The position numbers and the translations under genes were made by a program. Below, in pieces: positions 1 to 11,313 of a stretch of DNA of 64,000 nucleotides. A model generated the notes under the pieces. It worked only from the letters and a program-made list of their open reading frames with translations. It ran no database searches and was not told the origin of the DNA. Source of the DNA: Glutinoglossum americanum (lineage: Eukaryota; Ascomycota; Geoglossomycetes; Geoglossales; Geoglossaceae); contig JAGHQL010000016.1 of NCBI GenBank assembly GCA_020080175.1, positions 155,519-219,518 on the forward strand, read 5' to 3'. How positions within the stretch are numbered: position 1 is the first letter of the stretch; each line of letters opens with the position of its first letter.

Positions 1-191
1 GAGCATCCATCCGGAGGCAGACATCCTGATTGCGCTACCTTCGGTAAAAAGGTTGCGGTATCCCGCAATGTTAGGCGGAGAGATGAGAGTATTCTAACTA
101 GCCTCTGTGCGTGGATAGTTGACCATCAGATCGGTAAGCCCAGCTCGAACATACCTTTCGTATCCAGCTAATTATCCGTCCAGGATTATCG

Positions 192-1530
192 ATGAATTTT
201 CTTATTCTCCTCTTCTTAAGCCACCTGTGCTTTCCTGCCGCTCGACGACATACTCGAAAGTTTTTCGAGCTTGCATACCACGATCCCCAGACCGGCAGAT
301 ATGGAAAAGGCTGGAACGACATCTTCATGATCGTCTACTGGGTCATTATTTTTACCGGCCTGCGCGCCGCGGTCATGGACTGGTTCCTCATACCATTCGC
401 TCGGTGGGGCGGTGTAGCAAAGACGAAAGGTAGAATGAGATTCGCCGAGCAGGCTTGGCTATTCTTGTATTATACAGCGTTCTGGACATTGGGCATGGTA
501 TGTAGTTCTTATGATGAGAATATGAGTAATGCATTTCTACCGCTAATGATTATTGCAGTACATTATGTACAGATCCAAGTACTGGCTAAACCTACGCGAA
601 TTATGGACCGACTATCCGGAGAGACAGATGGACGGTCTATTCAAGTGGTACTACCTTGTTCAGTACTCGTTTTGGATGCAGCAAATCCTTGTCGTAAATA
701 TTGAGGAGCGGAGGAAAGACTATCACCAGATGTTTGCACATCACATCATCACCTGTGCTCTGATGTTTGGTAGCTATGGCTATCACCAAACACGGGTGGG
801 AAACGCATACCTATGCGTAATGGATGTAGTGGATCTTTTGCTCCCTGTAAGCACCAATAAATTCTTGCCGCTCGCCATCGGTTAGACCCCAAATACTGAT
901 GTTCACATCTAGATGGCCAAAATGCTGAAATACCTCCATTACAATACCGCCTGTGACGTTGCTTTTGGCGTCTTTCTTGTCACTTGGGTTGGCGCACGGC
1001 ACGTCCTTTACCTCTTGCTCCTCTACTCTCTCTTCATGCACATGCCTGAAAGCATTCCTTACGGCTGTTACTCAAGTCCCAATCAAAATGCTGCCGTTCC
1101 GTCTGCACCTGTACCTGCCGGTCTAGGTAAATTTCTAGCACCTTTTATGGATCCCGAGGGTCCTGTTTGTTGGACCAGGGGAGTCTCCCTTGCCTTCAAG
1201 TCATTACTGGTGGCGTTGCAGGTTATTACCTGCATATGGTTTGGCATGATTATAAAGGTGGCGCTGAGAGTCATTCAAGGTGGCACTGCTGAAGACTCTC
1301 GCAGCGACGATGAGGAGGAGGTTAACGCCGAAGAAAAGGAAGGTTTTGAAAGAGAAAATACCACTGATCTCACACCTCTAGAGGAAGACGTCGGCGTGGA
1401 AGCGATAAATCTGAAGGGCCACACAAGAATATTCAGGAAAGGTACCGGAAACGCTAGTGGGGTCACCCTACCTGGCCATAGTGACAGGAAGGAGCTCCTT
1501 GGAAGGATCGGATGCGAGCGGGGGCTTTAG
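192..1530 (+). CDS. LAG1: Ceramide synthase (LAG1/LAC1, TLC domain), 5' end probably incomplete
   Basis: Multi-pass ER enzyme that N-acylates sphingoid bases with fatty acyl-CoA to make (dihydro)ceramide. Three exons are visible: 192-497, 559-846 and 913-1530. They join in phase to 403 codons from Met192. The TLC core is clear: the Lag1 motif has the paired histidines of FAHHIIT, followed by YHQTRVGN and the acidic VMDVVDLLLP. WTDYPERQMDGLFKWYYL before it matches fungal LAG1. The C-terminal tail, about 60 residues, is acidic (DDEEEVNAEEKEG) and cytosolic-looking. Fungal homologues have roughly 80-100 more residues with another membrane segment before this point. An in-frame stop sits at 135-137 and candidate acceptors lie at about 167 and 184, so the true first exon probably lies upstream of the window. 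The gene converges on SHO1. Confidence 0.9.
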
Positions 1531-2657
1531 CAACAGCGCAGCTGTGATTGTTTTTATTTTCTTTTTCTTTGGGGCCGGCAAGCATTTGTCTGGCCCAAGA
1601 TTGGCGTTGTTCAGTCCTATGGCATTGATGTCTGAAAAAGCACACCCTTTTCAGAGTGCCCGACGCGAAGGGAACGGAGGAACCGCACTTCCTGTTGTTT
1701 TTCATCTCATTCCCCCTCTGGTGCTCGTTTGCACCTTTACAGAAAAATATTTCTGTTTGTTGTCAAGGTTCAGGGAGGTGTTGATACCCTCGTGCTAGAA
1801 CTTCGACTATTCTCCTATCAAGCATTTTTGACGATTTCTCTGGCGATAGAATTGCAATTGTGAAGACGGGACTTTAGAGTAACAACTTTAGTCCAGCACT
1901 TCTTTATCCTCAGCCTTGAATTAAGGAATTCAACAAGCTTTCCGAGATAGTCATTGCGCTCGACCTCAAACGGCCGTGCCAACCTAGGAACCACGTGTCC
2001 ATGGGAGATAAAGTTGAAAGGTAATTCCCCGCCAGACCGTTCCCGCAACCATTTAAGGAGACTCAGTGGCTCACAAGTACAGTAATGTATTGCAGGGTCC
2101 TTTAGTTAACATTGCCTTCTCCCTTTTTCACTCCTATCTCGAAATTACAAGACTCAACTGAATGGAAATGAAAAATCCGCGCAATTCGATTTCCTATTCA
2201 TCTAGCCTAGGGGAGGGGCCCGATCGAAGAACTTATTCCATTTTATTTAGGGGGGGAGGGAAATAATACCAAATACAATGTGTTGTAGCATCCATCGACG
2301 AGCTGAAGATAAAATTGAAAAACGCCTTTTAACCCCAGAAATTGCAACCGTGTACACTTCGTTTGAACTATCCCGTGAACACAAAAAAAAATAAAAAATA
2401 AAGATAAAGGACATGCCGGTCTCCATCCCGTGACAGCCGGTGCCTGAAAGATCCCGCCACTAAAACTCGAGGGGAGCACCCGATGTTATTGTGCTTGTAA
2501 AGACGGATTTAGCTTGAAGACTGACCCCTCCAACAGGTTTGGAAGAGTGAAGAGAACTCCCGTGTATTTAGGTTTGAAATGCAAGGAAACTGGAGAACGT
2601 CGAGTCGCGTAATATACTGGTAGAGCACCCAACCTGTACGACCTCAGAAACAGAGAA
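1531..2657. other. Intergenic, convergent 3' regions of LAG1 and SHO1
   Basis: I see no supportable gene. The stretch lies between two convergent genes and holds their 3' UTRs and termination signals, with AT-rich runs such as the A-rich segment near 2382-2405. Short open frames here resemble no family I know. Confidence 0.6.
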
Positions 2658-3822
2658 CTATAATAAAATCAAATAATTCGACGGAGCGATTCCCGTATCG
2701 CCATTCTCTTTCCTTGCCTGCCACCACCTGCCACTGACATCTGACACTTCTAAAATCTCGTGCTTCGAGAAGCTGATTTCGTTTGCATCGTCCGGATTAG
2801 CATCATATGAATAGATCGCTTTGGCCTTGTACGGATATTCTGTTGGAGCAACAACCTCGCTATCATTCACAGTTATTCCACCATTCGTGCCGGCTGGAGT
2901 TGGAGTATGTGACGGAGGAGTGGAGGATATGCCGGCGGTATACTTGGGTTGAGAAGAGAGGCGGTCAGCACCGATTTGCCCGCCAGGGTATCCAGTTACT
3001 GGTGACGAAGTCTCAAATCCGTTGAGCTGAGCAGAGGTATACATTTGTGGCGCCTGGTGCGAGGACACTGCCGTGTCTGGCCGAGCACTTCCATAAGCAT
3101 TGGACATCGGTACACTACCCCTTGAATTGTGGTGTTCCTTATTCAAGGCAAAAGAGTCGATGTAGGCACGCGACATAGCTTGGGGAGTCGAGCCAAAGTA
3201 GAACACCCACACAATCTTTGTAAAGCATGTTAGAAAAAACCATATGACACAAATAGAAGGTGCGTACTCACTGCAACAATTGATAGTAATATGTACCCGG
3301 CAGAGGCAGCTTGGTCGGCACCTCTTGTGGAGTAGACCAGAGCGCCGACTGCAGAGCTTGCTAAGACTATTCCTGCAGAGAGATACCCCGTAATCTACCA
3401 CGACGCACGTCAGCATCCCCCGAAGATATAGAACCAAATCAGAACCAAAAGCGACGTACCGCCACGTGATATGTATGCACAGAGTCCGATGCAAAGACCA
3501 CTGCGACACCAAGTATGCAAAAGAACATGTATACGACCGACCACCATATGAATTTCGGAAATGGATCAGCCTTCGTACGTTGGGTGTTTGTTATTATGGA
3601 CGATATGAACGCAATCAGCCATGCCAACTAGAGTCCAGCAGGGTGCACGTTAGCCAAATGTATACCATACGAAACCGAAATCCCGCAATGCTATGGGAAG
3701 CTCACTGAAGAAATAGAAATCGTCCCCAGCGCAAACGGATCGCCAATTATGTTTCCAAAGCTGAGTCTCGAGTAGCTCGCACCAAAGCCTCGCCGGCGTC
3801 CAGATATATCTTGCCCGTTCAT
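2658..3822 (-). CDS. SHO1: High-osmolarity signalling protein Sho1
   Basis: Plasma-membrane osmosensor and scaffold of the HOG MAP-kinase pathway. Its SH3 domain recruits the MAPKK Pbs2. Exons in transcript order are 3706-3822, 3460-3627, 3272-3394 and 2658-3215, giving 321 aa. The N-terminus [14 protein letters not shown] leads into four hydrophobic membrane segments (residues about 35-130), one or so per exon. A Ser/Pro/Gly-rich linker follows. The C-terminal SH3 domain (about 260-321) has ALYDY-like [12 protein letters not shown], then [20 protein letters not shown], with the ligand-groove Trp-Trp and the terminal SNY intact. All four exons end on canonical GT donors with phase-0 joins. 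The start is the first Met, in AAAATGAAC context, and matches the family N-terminus. Confidence 0.95.
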
Positions 3823-5684
3823 TTTGCGGAGGGAGGGAGAGTGAAGTGAGCCGTACGACGGCATGGAAAGCCGAAAGTCGATCAGACGTGAGGTTGTTGA
3901 ACGTTCGATAAATCAGACAGCGGGTGAAAGAGCCGAGGGCGAAACCGCTGAATAAGGTCGAAATTGGAAGGCTAAGTTAACCTATAAGGCGCGTCCGCAA
4001 ACGGGTGAAAGTGAAAGTGAATGTTGGAATGTTGAAAGGCCGAATAAAAAGGGAGCGAGTGGAGAGGGTAGTACTCGCACTTTCGGAGCACCCCGTATGG
4101 ATCAGTATTGGGCTTGGGGGGGAGGGCAGACAAAGGCGGTGCCTGATTCAGCAGACTGAGAAACCTCACCACGGCGTTTGGCTATGCGAAAACCGGGCCG
4201 ACGAACGCTGAGACGTGCAGCGATGCGATGCCCCGGTAAAAGGGAGCGCGCGCGAGATGGTGGTGACGAAAGGAGTGGACGTCGAGTCGCAAAAGATAAG
4301 TTGGGGTGAACTGAGGCTATGGGATCTATGGGATAGGGTGCGGCAGGGAGACTTCGAGCAGAGTTCTCGCCAGCCCGTGCAAGACAAGCGACAAGGGTAT
4401 GTTTCACCTCTCGCAAGAGTACACAAGAGACACAATAGCGGCAGTCAGGGACAAACGCGAACCCTTCGCACAGCAACTCTGGCTGGGTCTCGAAACAAGC
4501 TCGGAGTATGTTTATCACCCGTAGTTAGTATGGAGCCGCCGCCGACAACTCGCGAGTTTTCTAGGTGCTGGTTTGCAGCGCGACGGGCCTGGGCCTGTTG
4601 AGGTAACACACACCGTCAATGAGTAACGGTGCGATCACGAAGTGACAGGGAAATCACCGACGTGTCCCCCCTCTGGATAAGGAATAAAAGAGGGAGAAAA
4701 GGAGGGAGCGTTGTATTGCGTTGCAAGGAACAATCCAGGATGGGAGATGCAAGGAAGATTCCAGGCCGGTACATTATCACTGCGTAGTAAGGCTTGTCTG
4801 GCTAAACGAGGCTATATTTGATTTGTGCCGACCGGAGTTACAAACCGATGTACAGTACATCCGTGGCAACGCTTTTCTCGCCATAATCCTCACTAATTCC
4901 ATCGCTCTGTGCCCCGCGGCCTGCCTCTGTGCGCTGTGCGCTGTGCTCCATCTACTATACCCAGGGTGGAAGTTATGATGGTCCATAGCGGCGAAATCGA
5001 CAACTTGAGCTCCCAATGTTCGTCGCCAACTTGGCGGTAATTTCCCTATGGGCCGCATTATTACGCCAAGGAAAAGCAATGCAAGATCGGAAAGGAAGTT
5101 CTTGATGCGTTCAACTGCGTCATACGCTCGGAGACAGACATCCTATCATGGCTTATTTTTACTCAGCACCATGTAATCGTGATACAAACACCACAATGCA
5201 TTGTTCTACGAATGATTTTCTGATACAGAAAATTTTTTCTATCGCGACCTTCTCTTCTCTTATCTTTCTCCTTCCTTCGATCTTCATGAAACGGGGTCAA
5301 TCTATCACTGCTCTACAATCAATATATTAAGCTCTACCCCCGAGGTCGGCCAGTGCTCTTGCCAGCATAATTGTATTACATCGCTGAAACAGACATTCGA
5401 GCACCACAGCTCCAGGTACACAATTTTGCTGTAACTTCGCGAGACAACTGGGGAATAAATTCTTCATCCTCTTTGTTTCTCTACCCCAAATAAGACTGAC
5501 CGTCCGTGGTAAGGCGCGGGTACATACATGTAGGGTGCGAGCCCGCCAAATTCTACTGTGTTCCAATTTCCAAAGAGCGGAAGTAAGATTCCATAGCCTC
5601 TTCACCCCCAAGAGGTGTTCCAGTAGGCTCCAGATGCGGCTGAGTTGCGCATTTTCTTTGGTAAGCTACGAGTGGGGTTCTTCG
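3823..5684. other. Intergenic, SHO1 promoter side
   Basis: About 1.86 kb between the SHO1 start and the 3' end of the dynactin gene. No recognisable coding exon. Overlapping open frames at 4005-4601 and 4102-4518 on both strands are mutual shadows with no family resemblance. The proximal part should hold the SHO1 promoter. I see no clear repeat. Confidence 0.55.
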
Positions 5685-6375
5685 TCATAATACATTATCA
5701 GCTTTCTCCCGCATGGCCTCCTGCCTCCTAACACCTCTCTCAACCCCCGCAATTCGTCCTTCCCACTCCGCCCAACATTCTCCTCCGCCTAACACGCTTA
5801 TCCTGTACCACCGTTCCAACACCTCTGTACTGCGCCTGCTAAGCTCCACAAGCTCTCTAGTTTGGGCTTCTTGCACAATCTCGATTTTCGAAATACGTGG
5901 TTGCAGTGCTATAAGGGACGCTGAAGTCTCAGCTGGTGGAACAGGAACATCGAGAATGGAAGTCAGTCTGGAGGCGGCTGTAGGGTATAGTGTGGCTGAA
6001 GATAGCACAATCGATAATAAATTTGAAGTGCCAAGGGAGGCTGGAATCTGTTCTGGGGGCAATGACTGGAAGAGGTCTGGATAGAGGATGTCTGGGCCGA
6101 GTTAGTACTATAGTTCTAGCCTCTAATGATGGGGGCGGCTCACAGAGGTCTAGAATCTCTTTCGCAACCTTTGATTTGGAAGAGAGTCTTTTCAATGCAT
6201 TTTCCAACATTGCCAGACGCTCTGTGACTGGAACCTTAACTTCATCGTCCCTGGCTTCTGGAGGATCGTGAGAGATACCGGCTCGATCGCCGGCGAGGAG
6301 AAACTCTACCCTTCGAAGACGAGCTTCAAGTAAATCTACCGTACTCGAGGCTGTCTTATCAAAGCTATTTTCCAT
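5685..6375 (-). CDS. Dynactin p24-like subunit (RO-10/Ldb18 type)
   Basis: Probable small shoulder/sidearm subunit of dynactin, the activator of cytoplasmic dynein needed for nuclear distribution in hyphae. Two exons (6144-6375, 5685-6091) encode 212 aa. The 52-nt intron has donor GTGAGC, a perfect TACTAAC branch site and CCCAG acceptor. Splicing converts the run-on reading into DLYILYPDLFQSLPPEQIP. The N-terminus MENSFDKTASSTVDLLEARLR and the predicted helices (VTERLAMLENALKRLSSKS; RELVELSRRSTEVLERWY) fit the short coiled-coil fungal RO-10 family. There is no enzymatic motif. The family call is from remembered similarity in the first 30 residues and overall helical pattern, so less certain than its neighbours. 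Confidence 0.65.
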
Positions 6376-6706
6376 CGTGATAACTGAGAAAAGACCCTAA
6401 CAATTTTCGGGGTCAAAGTGCAGGGATGACGTAAGAGAGAATGGCGCTGCTTTTATGCTTACTAATCTTCGATATCTCGTGACGGCTACGTGTATGAAAT
6501 GAAATTCTATTACTTCACGGCTTTTCAACTTCATCTCACCAACAAAGGCTAGAGAAGCTGAGGGTGGAGGGTAGGCTGCGGAAGCAAATCTGGTTTTGGT
6601 TCCAAACGACGATGTACTCCGCCATCAATCCTGAGCCAAATGAGGGCGGCTCACGCCCTGTAAGCGCGAGTCCTTCCACCAGAGGCCGGAGGTACGATCT
6701 ACTCCC

Positions 6707-8507
6707 ATGCCATACCTCAAAAACGAGCTGATTATGGAATTCACACATAGAAGGCGAAGAAGTCGATCCGCCAAAGACTTCGGGATTATCGGTCAAGCTA
6801 GCTGGCTCAGCAGCGTTATCAATCTTGTCAATACAAGTACGCTGATCCCTCCTTCAACAATCTCGACCTCTGGTGGTGCTGACTTACCCTCCTGTCCCAG
6901 TCATTGGCGCCGGCGTGCTAGCGATGCCATCCGTACTTTCACACATGGGAATCGTCCCGGGTACACTCGTTATCATCTGGGCAGGTCTGACATCCGGATT
7001 TGGACTCTACCTCCAGACGCGGTGCGCAAGATATCTGGACAGAGGGTCGGCCTCTTTTTTTGCCTTGTCTCAAATCACCTATCCTAACGCAGCTGTCATC
7101 TTCGATACAGCTATTGCTATCAAGTGTTTTGGTGTTGGCGTGAGCTACCTTATTATTATCGGTGACTTGATGCCAGGAGTAGTAAAGGGGATATATGAGA
7201 ACGCTGGGCAGCTAGAGTTTTTGGTAGACCGTCATTTCTGGGTGACTGCCTTCATGTAAGTTTGAGCAGATGAAATGGCCAACCGTACTTGTCCCAGAGT
7301 ACCTCATTTTCTCCCCCGCCCACAAGCGTGCTACAAGGACATCAACCTAACAAAGAAACCAATAAGGCTTGTCGTTATTCCATTATCTTTCCTCCGCCGA
7401 CTTGATTCGCTCAAATATACCAGCGTTGTCGCACTCACTTCTATTGGATACCTGGTGATCCTAGTGGTGGCACATTTTTTCAAAGGTGACACCATGGCGA
7501 ATCGGGGTGACATTCGGGTGGTAAGGTGGGGCGGTGCCATTCCAGCTCTGAGCAGTCTCCCCGTGGTAGTGTTTGCCTATACCTGCCATCAGAATGTGAG
7601 TATAGTACTCCGTCCCGAATTCATTGCAGAAATTATCCCAGCCATGGAACTAACTGTTGGTTCATTAGATGTTTTCCGTCCTCAACGAAATCAACAACAA
7701 CTCGCACTACCGCACAACTACAGTCATTTTTACCAGTATCGGCTCAGCAGGCATGGTATATATTCTTGTAGGCATCACCGGATACCTGTCCTTCGGCAAC
7801 AGCGTCTCCGGTAACATCATTGGGATGTGTATGTACTCAAGACTTCATCCTTTCAGCCATTTTTCCTCCCTAAACCCAGATACTAACTAGACATAGACAT
7901 ACCCTCGATCGTCTCCACGATCGGGAAGGCTGCTATCGTAGTCCTTGTCATGTTCTCCTACCCACTACAGATTCACCCTTGCAGAGCGTCGGTTGATGCA
8001 GTGCTAAAGTGGAGGCCACTAAAGCGCAGCTCCTCAACCCGATCGCCAAATAGGTCACCTTCCAGAACAATGCCCCTACTCAATTCAGGAAAATCCATAG
8101 GCAATGGGAGAGATGACTCTATGGGAGAGACCAGATTTGCAGCTATCACGACAATAATCATAGTATCTAGCTACTTGGTAGCAATGAGTGTAACATCACT
8201 CGAACGGTCGCTAGCTTATGTCGGAAGCACAGGAAGCACTAGCATCAGCTTTATTCTTCCCGGCCTGTTCTACTACAAAATCTCGGCACCAGACTCGCCC
8301 TTACACCAGTCAATCAAGGACGATGACGATGAAACCGGCGACTCGGAGAGTGGATACGATGAGGGTCTTCTGGGGGGAGGTGGGACAAGAACGAGCCGTT
8401 TGAAGAAAGACTTGATAAGGACACTCAGCTTGGCGTTAGCTATCTATGGCTTAATTGTCATGGTAGTCTGCTTTATTACAAACACCTTTTTCATTGTTGC
8501 GCATTAA
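6707..8507 (+). CDS. Vacuolar amino-acid transporter, AVT/SLC38-like (Avt5-7 type)
   Basis: Proton-coupled amino-acid permease of the AAAP family, probably vacuolar. Five exons: 6707-6836, 6901-7255, 7367-7595, 7669-7828 and 7897-8507, making 494 aa. The family signature is at the first membrane helix: SSVINLVNTIIGAGVLAMPS, reconstructed across intron 1. About ten further hydrophobic helices follow, including FWVTAFMLVVIPLSFLRRLDSL across intron 2 and HQNMFSVLNEINNN across intron 3. Intron 4 carries a perfect TACTAAC branch site. The loop between the last helices is long, acidic and polar (DDDDETGDSESGYDEG). Met6707 is the first in-frame Met of the exon; a further exon upstream is not excluded. 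Substrate cannot be told from sequence. Confidence 0.88.
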
Positions 8508-8779
8508 TTGCCCACTTTTAGAATCGGCATCAAATCAACTGTTCATTTATCATGGTGGCGTTTAACTATGTTTCTAGGAATATTTCGAATTTTAGACAAT
8601 TGCAAGTCTATGGGCAGGGCATCAATCTGGTTGGTTGTCTGGAATTATATACACCGGTTTTGTACATACATAGCGTGAATGCAAACAATTATGACCTGAA
8701 CTAACACTATAGCACCAGACAATCTAACGCGCCCGACGCCGCCATAAATCCTATTTAAACAACCTCATTCGGCTCTCCG

Positions 8780-9341
8780 TCAATCAGATGAGGGCAATTG
8801 TGATTGTATAGCTCTCGTAGCTTGACCTGGGCGGTATTTAGGTTCAAGGAGGCCAGCCTAGAAGACTGTTAGTGCTCCATATGCATTGCGGAGGCATGAT
8901 TGCAAAGGACGCTTTTAATAAAGCAACCAAACAGCGACAACGCAGTGCTCTTACCATTGACAATAGTCGCCATACGGGGTCTGAAGGTTGAGCCCCAACA
9001 CCCAGCCAATATTTCGCCCGCATAGAATCCAATCGAATGTCCTTAAACGGCTTGCCTTCGCCATCCGGGGGCTGTTTTGGAATGGGATCATAAGTCCCTA
9101 TCCAGAGAAGATATATCAGCAAAGCCATTCCTGAGAACAATGCACTCTCGCATTTCTTGGTAGACGCATACCCAGAACCTCGATCGGTTTACTATTTCTA
9201 GCGGTCCTGTTAACGCGCAAGTTAGTATGAAATCAGCCGCGTAGGCTTGTTCATAGACACTTGCCTTGCATGAGCGACCACTATGTTGTAGAATGGGGCA
9301 TGGCGCTTCCCAAATCGTGCTAAGCGTATTCTCACAACCAT
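8780..9341 (-). CDS. MRPS16: Mitochondrial small-subunit ribosomal protein bS16m
   Basis: Component of the mitochondrial 30S-like subunit, needed for small-subunit assembly. Four exons: 9265-9341, 9172-9206, 8955-9097 and 8780-8857, giving 110 aa. MVVRIRLARFGKRHAPFYN is the canonical bS16 N-terminus. It is followed by NIVVAHARTARNSKPIEVLG, GTYDPIPKQP and YWLGVGAQPSDPVWRLLSMAG. Intron 1 has a GC donor (CAAG|GCAAGT) with an ATACTAAC branch site and AACAG acceptor. The flanking protein only makes sense if the GC donor is used. Exon 2 is just 35 nt. It is transcribed divergently from the epimerase gene 202 bp away. Confidence 0.95.
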
Positions 9342-9543
9342 CTTTGTTGTTGTGGGCTAAATCTGAGCGAGGAGGTGAAGTTGCGTCGTCAAATTCTCGA
9401 GATGAAATTCTCGGGGCCAATCGGAAGGCGCGAGGAAGGACCATCAAACTTAAACTATTTTTTTAATTTTTTTATTCTTTTATTTCTTAGGGATGACGAC
9501 ATTTCCCAGCACAACTTGCTCTCAAAACAACTCGCATCTTAAT
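9342..9543. promoter_or_regulatory. Compact divergent promoter between MRPS16 and the epimerase gene
   Basis: Only 202 bp separate the two start codons. The middle has a T-rich tract (about 9450-9490) of the kind common in fungal core promoters. Both products act in or with mitochondria, so co-regulation is plausible but is inference. No specific factor site was recognised. Confidence 0.5.
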
Positions 9544-10571
9544 ATGGCACTTAAGGTAAAGCAATGCTCTGCGTTTCTGCTCCTTAGGCTTATTCGCACC
9601 AGACTCTTTCCGCTAAGAATGCCATCGCGCTTGATAAGGACCTTATGAGTATCGGAGCTTTCTCCATCGACCAATTGATGGAGCTAGCTGGTTTATCCGT
9701 CTCTCAAGCAGGTGAGTGCTTGTGGGTGGTACTGGCGTTCCAAATACTAATACCATTCTGCCAGTCTATAGACTACATCCCCTGGGCAAAGGGAAAAGAA
9801 TTCTTATTGCGTGTGGCCCTGGAAATAATGGTATGGGCTCCAAGTGGCATCCTGTACCCCAGCGTATCCGATTAAGTTGGTATAGGCGGAGATGGCCTGG
9901 TCGCTGCTCGCCATTTATCGCATTATGGCTACCAGCCGATCATCTACTACCCGAAACAGAGCAAAAATGAGCTCTATCAGGTTCGGAATTTATCGACTTT
10001 CACCAGTACAATACCTCGGTTCGAGCTGATAGATTCCAGCGATTGGTCACTCAACTAAAGAACCTCGATGTTCCATTTACCGAGGACTTCCAATCTGCGT
10101 TAAGAGAGTCGCATCACGTTGTCGATGCGATCTTTGGTAAATGTCTCTCCCGCACATCGTCTACTACCCATTTACAACCCCTCCAGGCTTTAGTTTCTCC
10201 GGAGATGTCCGAGAACCGTTCCCTTCCGTGATCGAGGCCTTGAAAACAACCTCACTACCTGTAACATCGGTTGATGCACCGTCCTCATGGGATATCGAGG
10301 AGGGGCCACCGAAGTCAGGACCAGGGAAAGACTTCCACCCCACGGCGTTAGTTAGCTTGACCGCACCAAAGCCCCTGGTGAAATGGTTCAAGGGACGTCA
10401 TTTTTTGGGAGGACGGTGGGTAGCCAAAGCCACGATTTCCTGATCTCACTGACACAAACCCACCTAAGATTTTTGAGCCCAGAGATCGCAGGGAAGTATA
10501 ACCTTGACCTACCAGAGTATAGTGGAATCGACCAGATTGTAGAACTAGGGCCCAGCGGTCAGAAGCTTTAG
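9544..10571 (+). CDS. NAXE: NAD(P)H-hydrate epimerase (YjeF_N domain)
   Basis: Metabolite-repair enzyme that interconverts the R and S forms of hydrated NAD(P)H, letting the dehydratase restore the cofactor. Seven exons: 9544-9555, 9603-9711, 9765-9830, 9886-9980, 10040-10136, 10187-10415 and 10469-10571, giving 236 aa. Exon 1 is only 12 nt (Met-Ala-Leu-Lys). The key motif [16 protein letters not shown] is restored only by splicing. [33 protein letters not shown] and SVDAPSSWD are the other YjeF_N signatures, including the catalytic Asp in VDAPSSWD. Length matches fungal NNR1/NAXE. No targeting peptide is evident with this start. Confidence 0.95.
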
Positions 10572-11313
10572 TTTATTTCTGCCCCTCCTTCCTTGCTATT
10601 TCACTTCCATGTTATAGTTGGGCCGGAAAGGTGCACTATAAATCACCCAAGCTGTTAAACGGTTCACCGGAGGGACATACGGAAAGTATAGAAAACACGC
10701 AAGTCCATTCTTAACTTTCTCCTAAACTAATTAGTTGACTGGATTAATTAATTAATTTGAGATGGCAGTATGTGATGCAGGGGATGATTTAGTATCTTGT
10801 TAGTAGTTCCTGTATGAGAAAAACATTAAAAATCTACTTAAGCAGTGCATTATATATTCCCGTAAAATTGCGCCCATGTACTTGCTCCATTTATACACCG
10901 ATGTAACTCAGATGTTTTTTGGAGTGGTGCTCTTCAAGTGTGGAAGTATTGCAGTTGCGAAATTGCCGTTGATTTGACGTTATCGCGCCAGACCCTGGAT
11001 CCAGCCAACAGCTGGTTTATTGGGAGAGGCGTAAAGTCTAGAGTCGTGAACATCAAATCTAGTTCCGCCTAAACGGATCTCCTTCTGCCTAATTTTTGAA
11101 AATTTGGTCTGTAACTCGGCTGTATTAGAGATGGCTTAGCTATGTTCCGCTCCTGGTGGGTGGTCTCGGCGCTGATTTAGCCATGCTGCCAAAAATGGGC
11201 TTATAGCCCTCCTTATTCCGAGGGCTATTCTAATTAGAAATCTGTATTACTCCCTAGCGATGGTGTCTCGTGTACTATACAAAAACCCGCCCGTGCTGCG
11301 CATATGCAAATCG
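10572..11313. other. Intergenic, convergent 3' regions of NAXE and VPS34
   Basis: 742 bp with AT-rich stretches (a TTAATTAATTAATT run near 10743-10756) and no coding signal. Presumably 3' UTRs of both genes. Confidence 0.55.

Noticed and set aside
4005-4601. Pair of opposite-strand frames upstream of SHO1
   Set aside because: No recognisable motif, and each is the shadow of the other; treated as promoter-side non-coding DNA.
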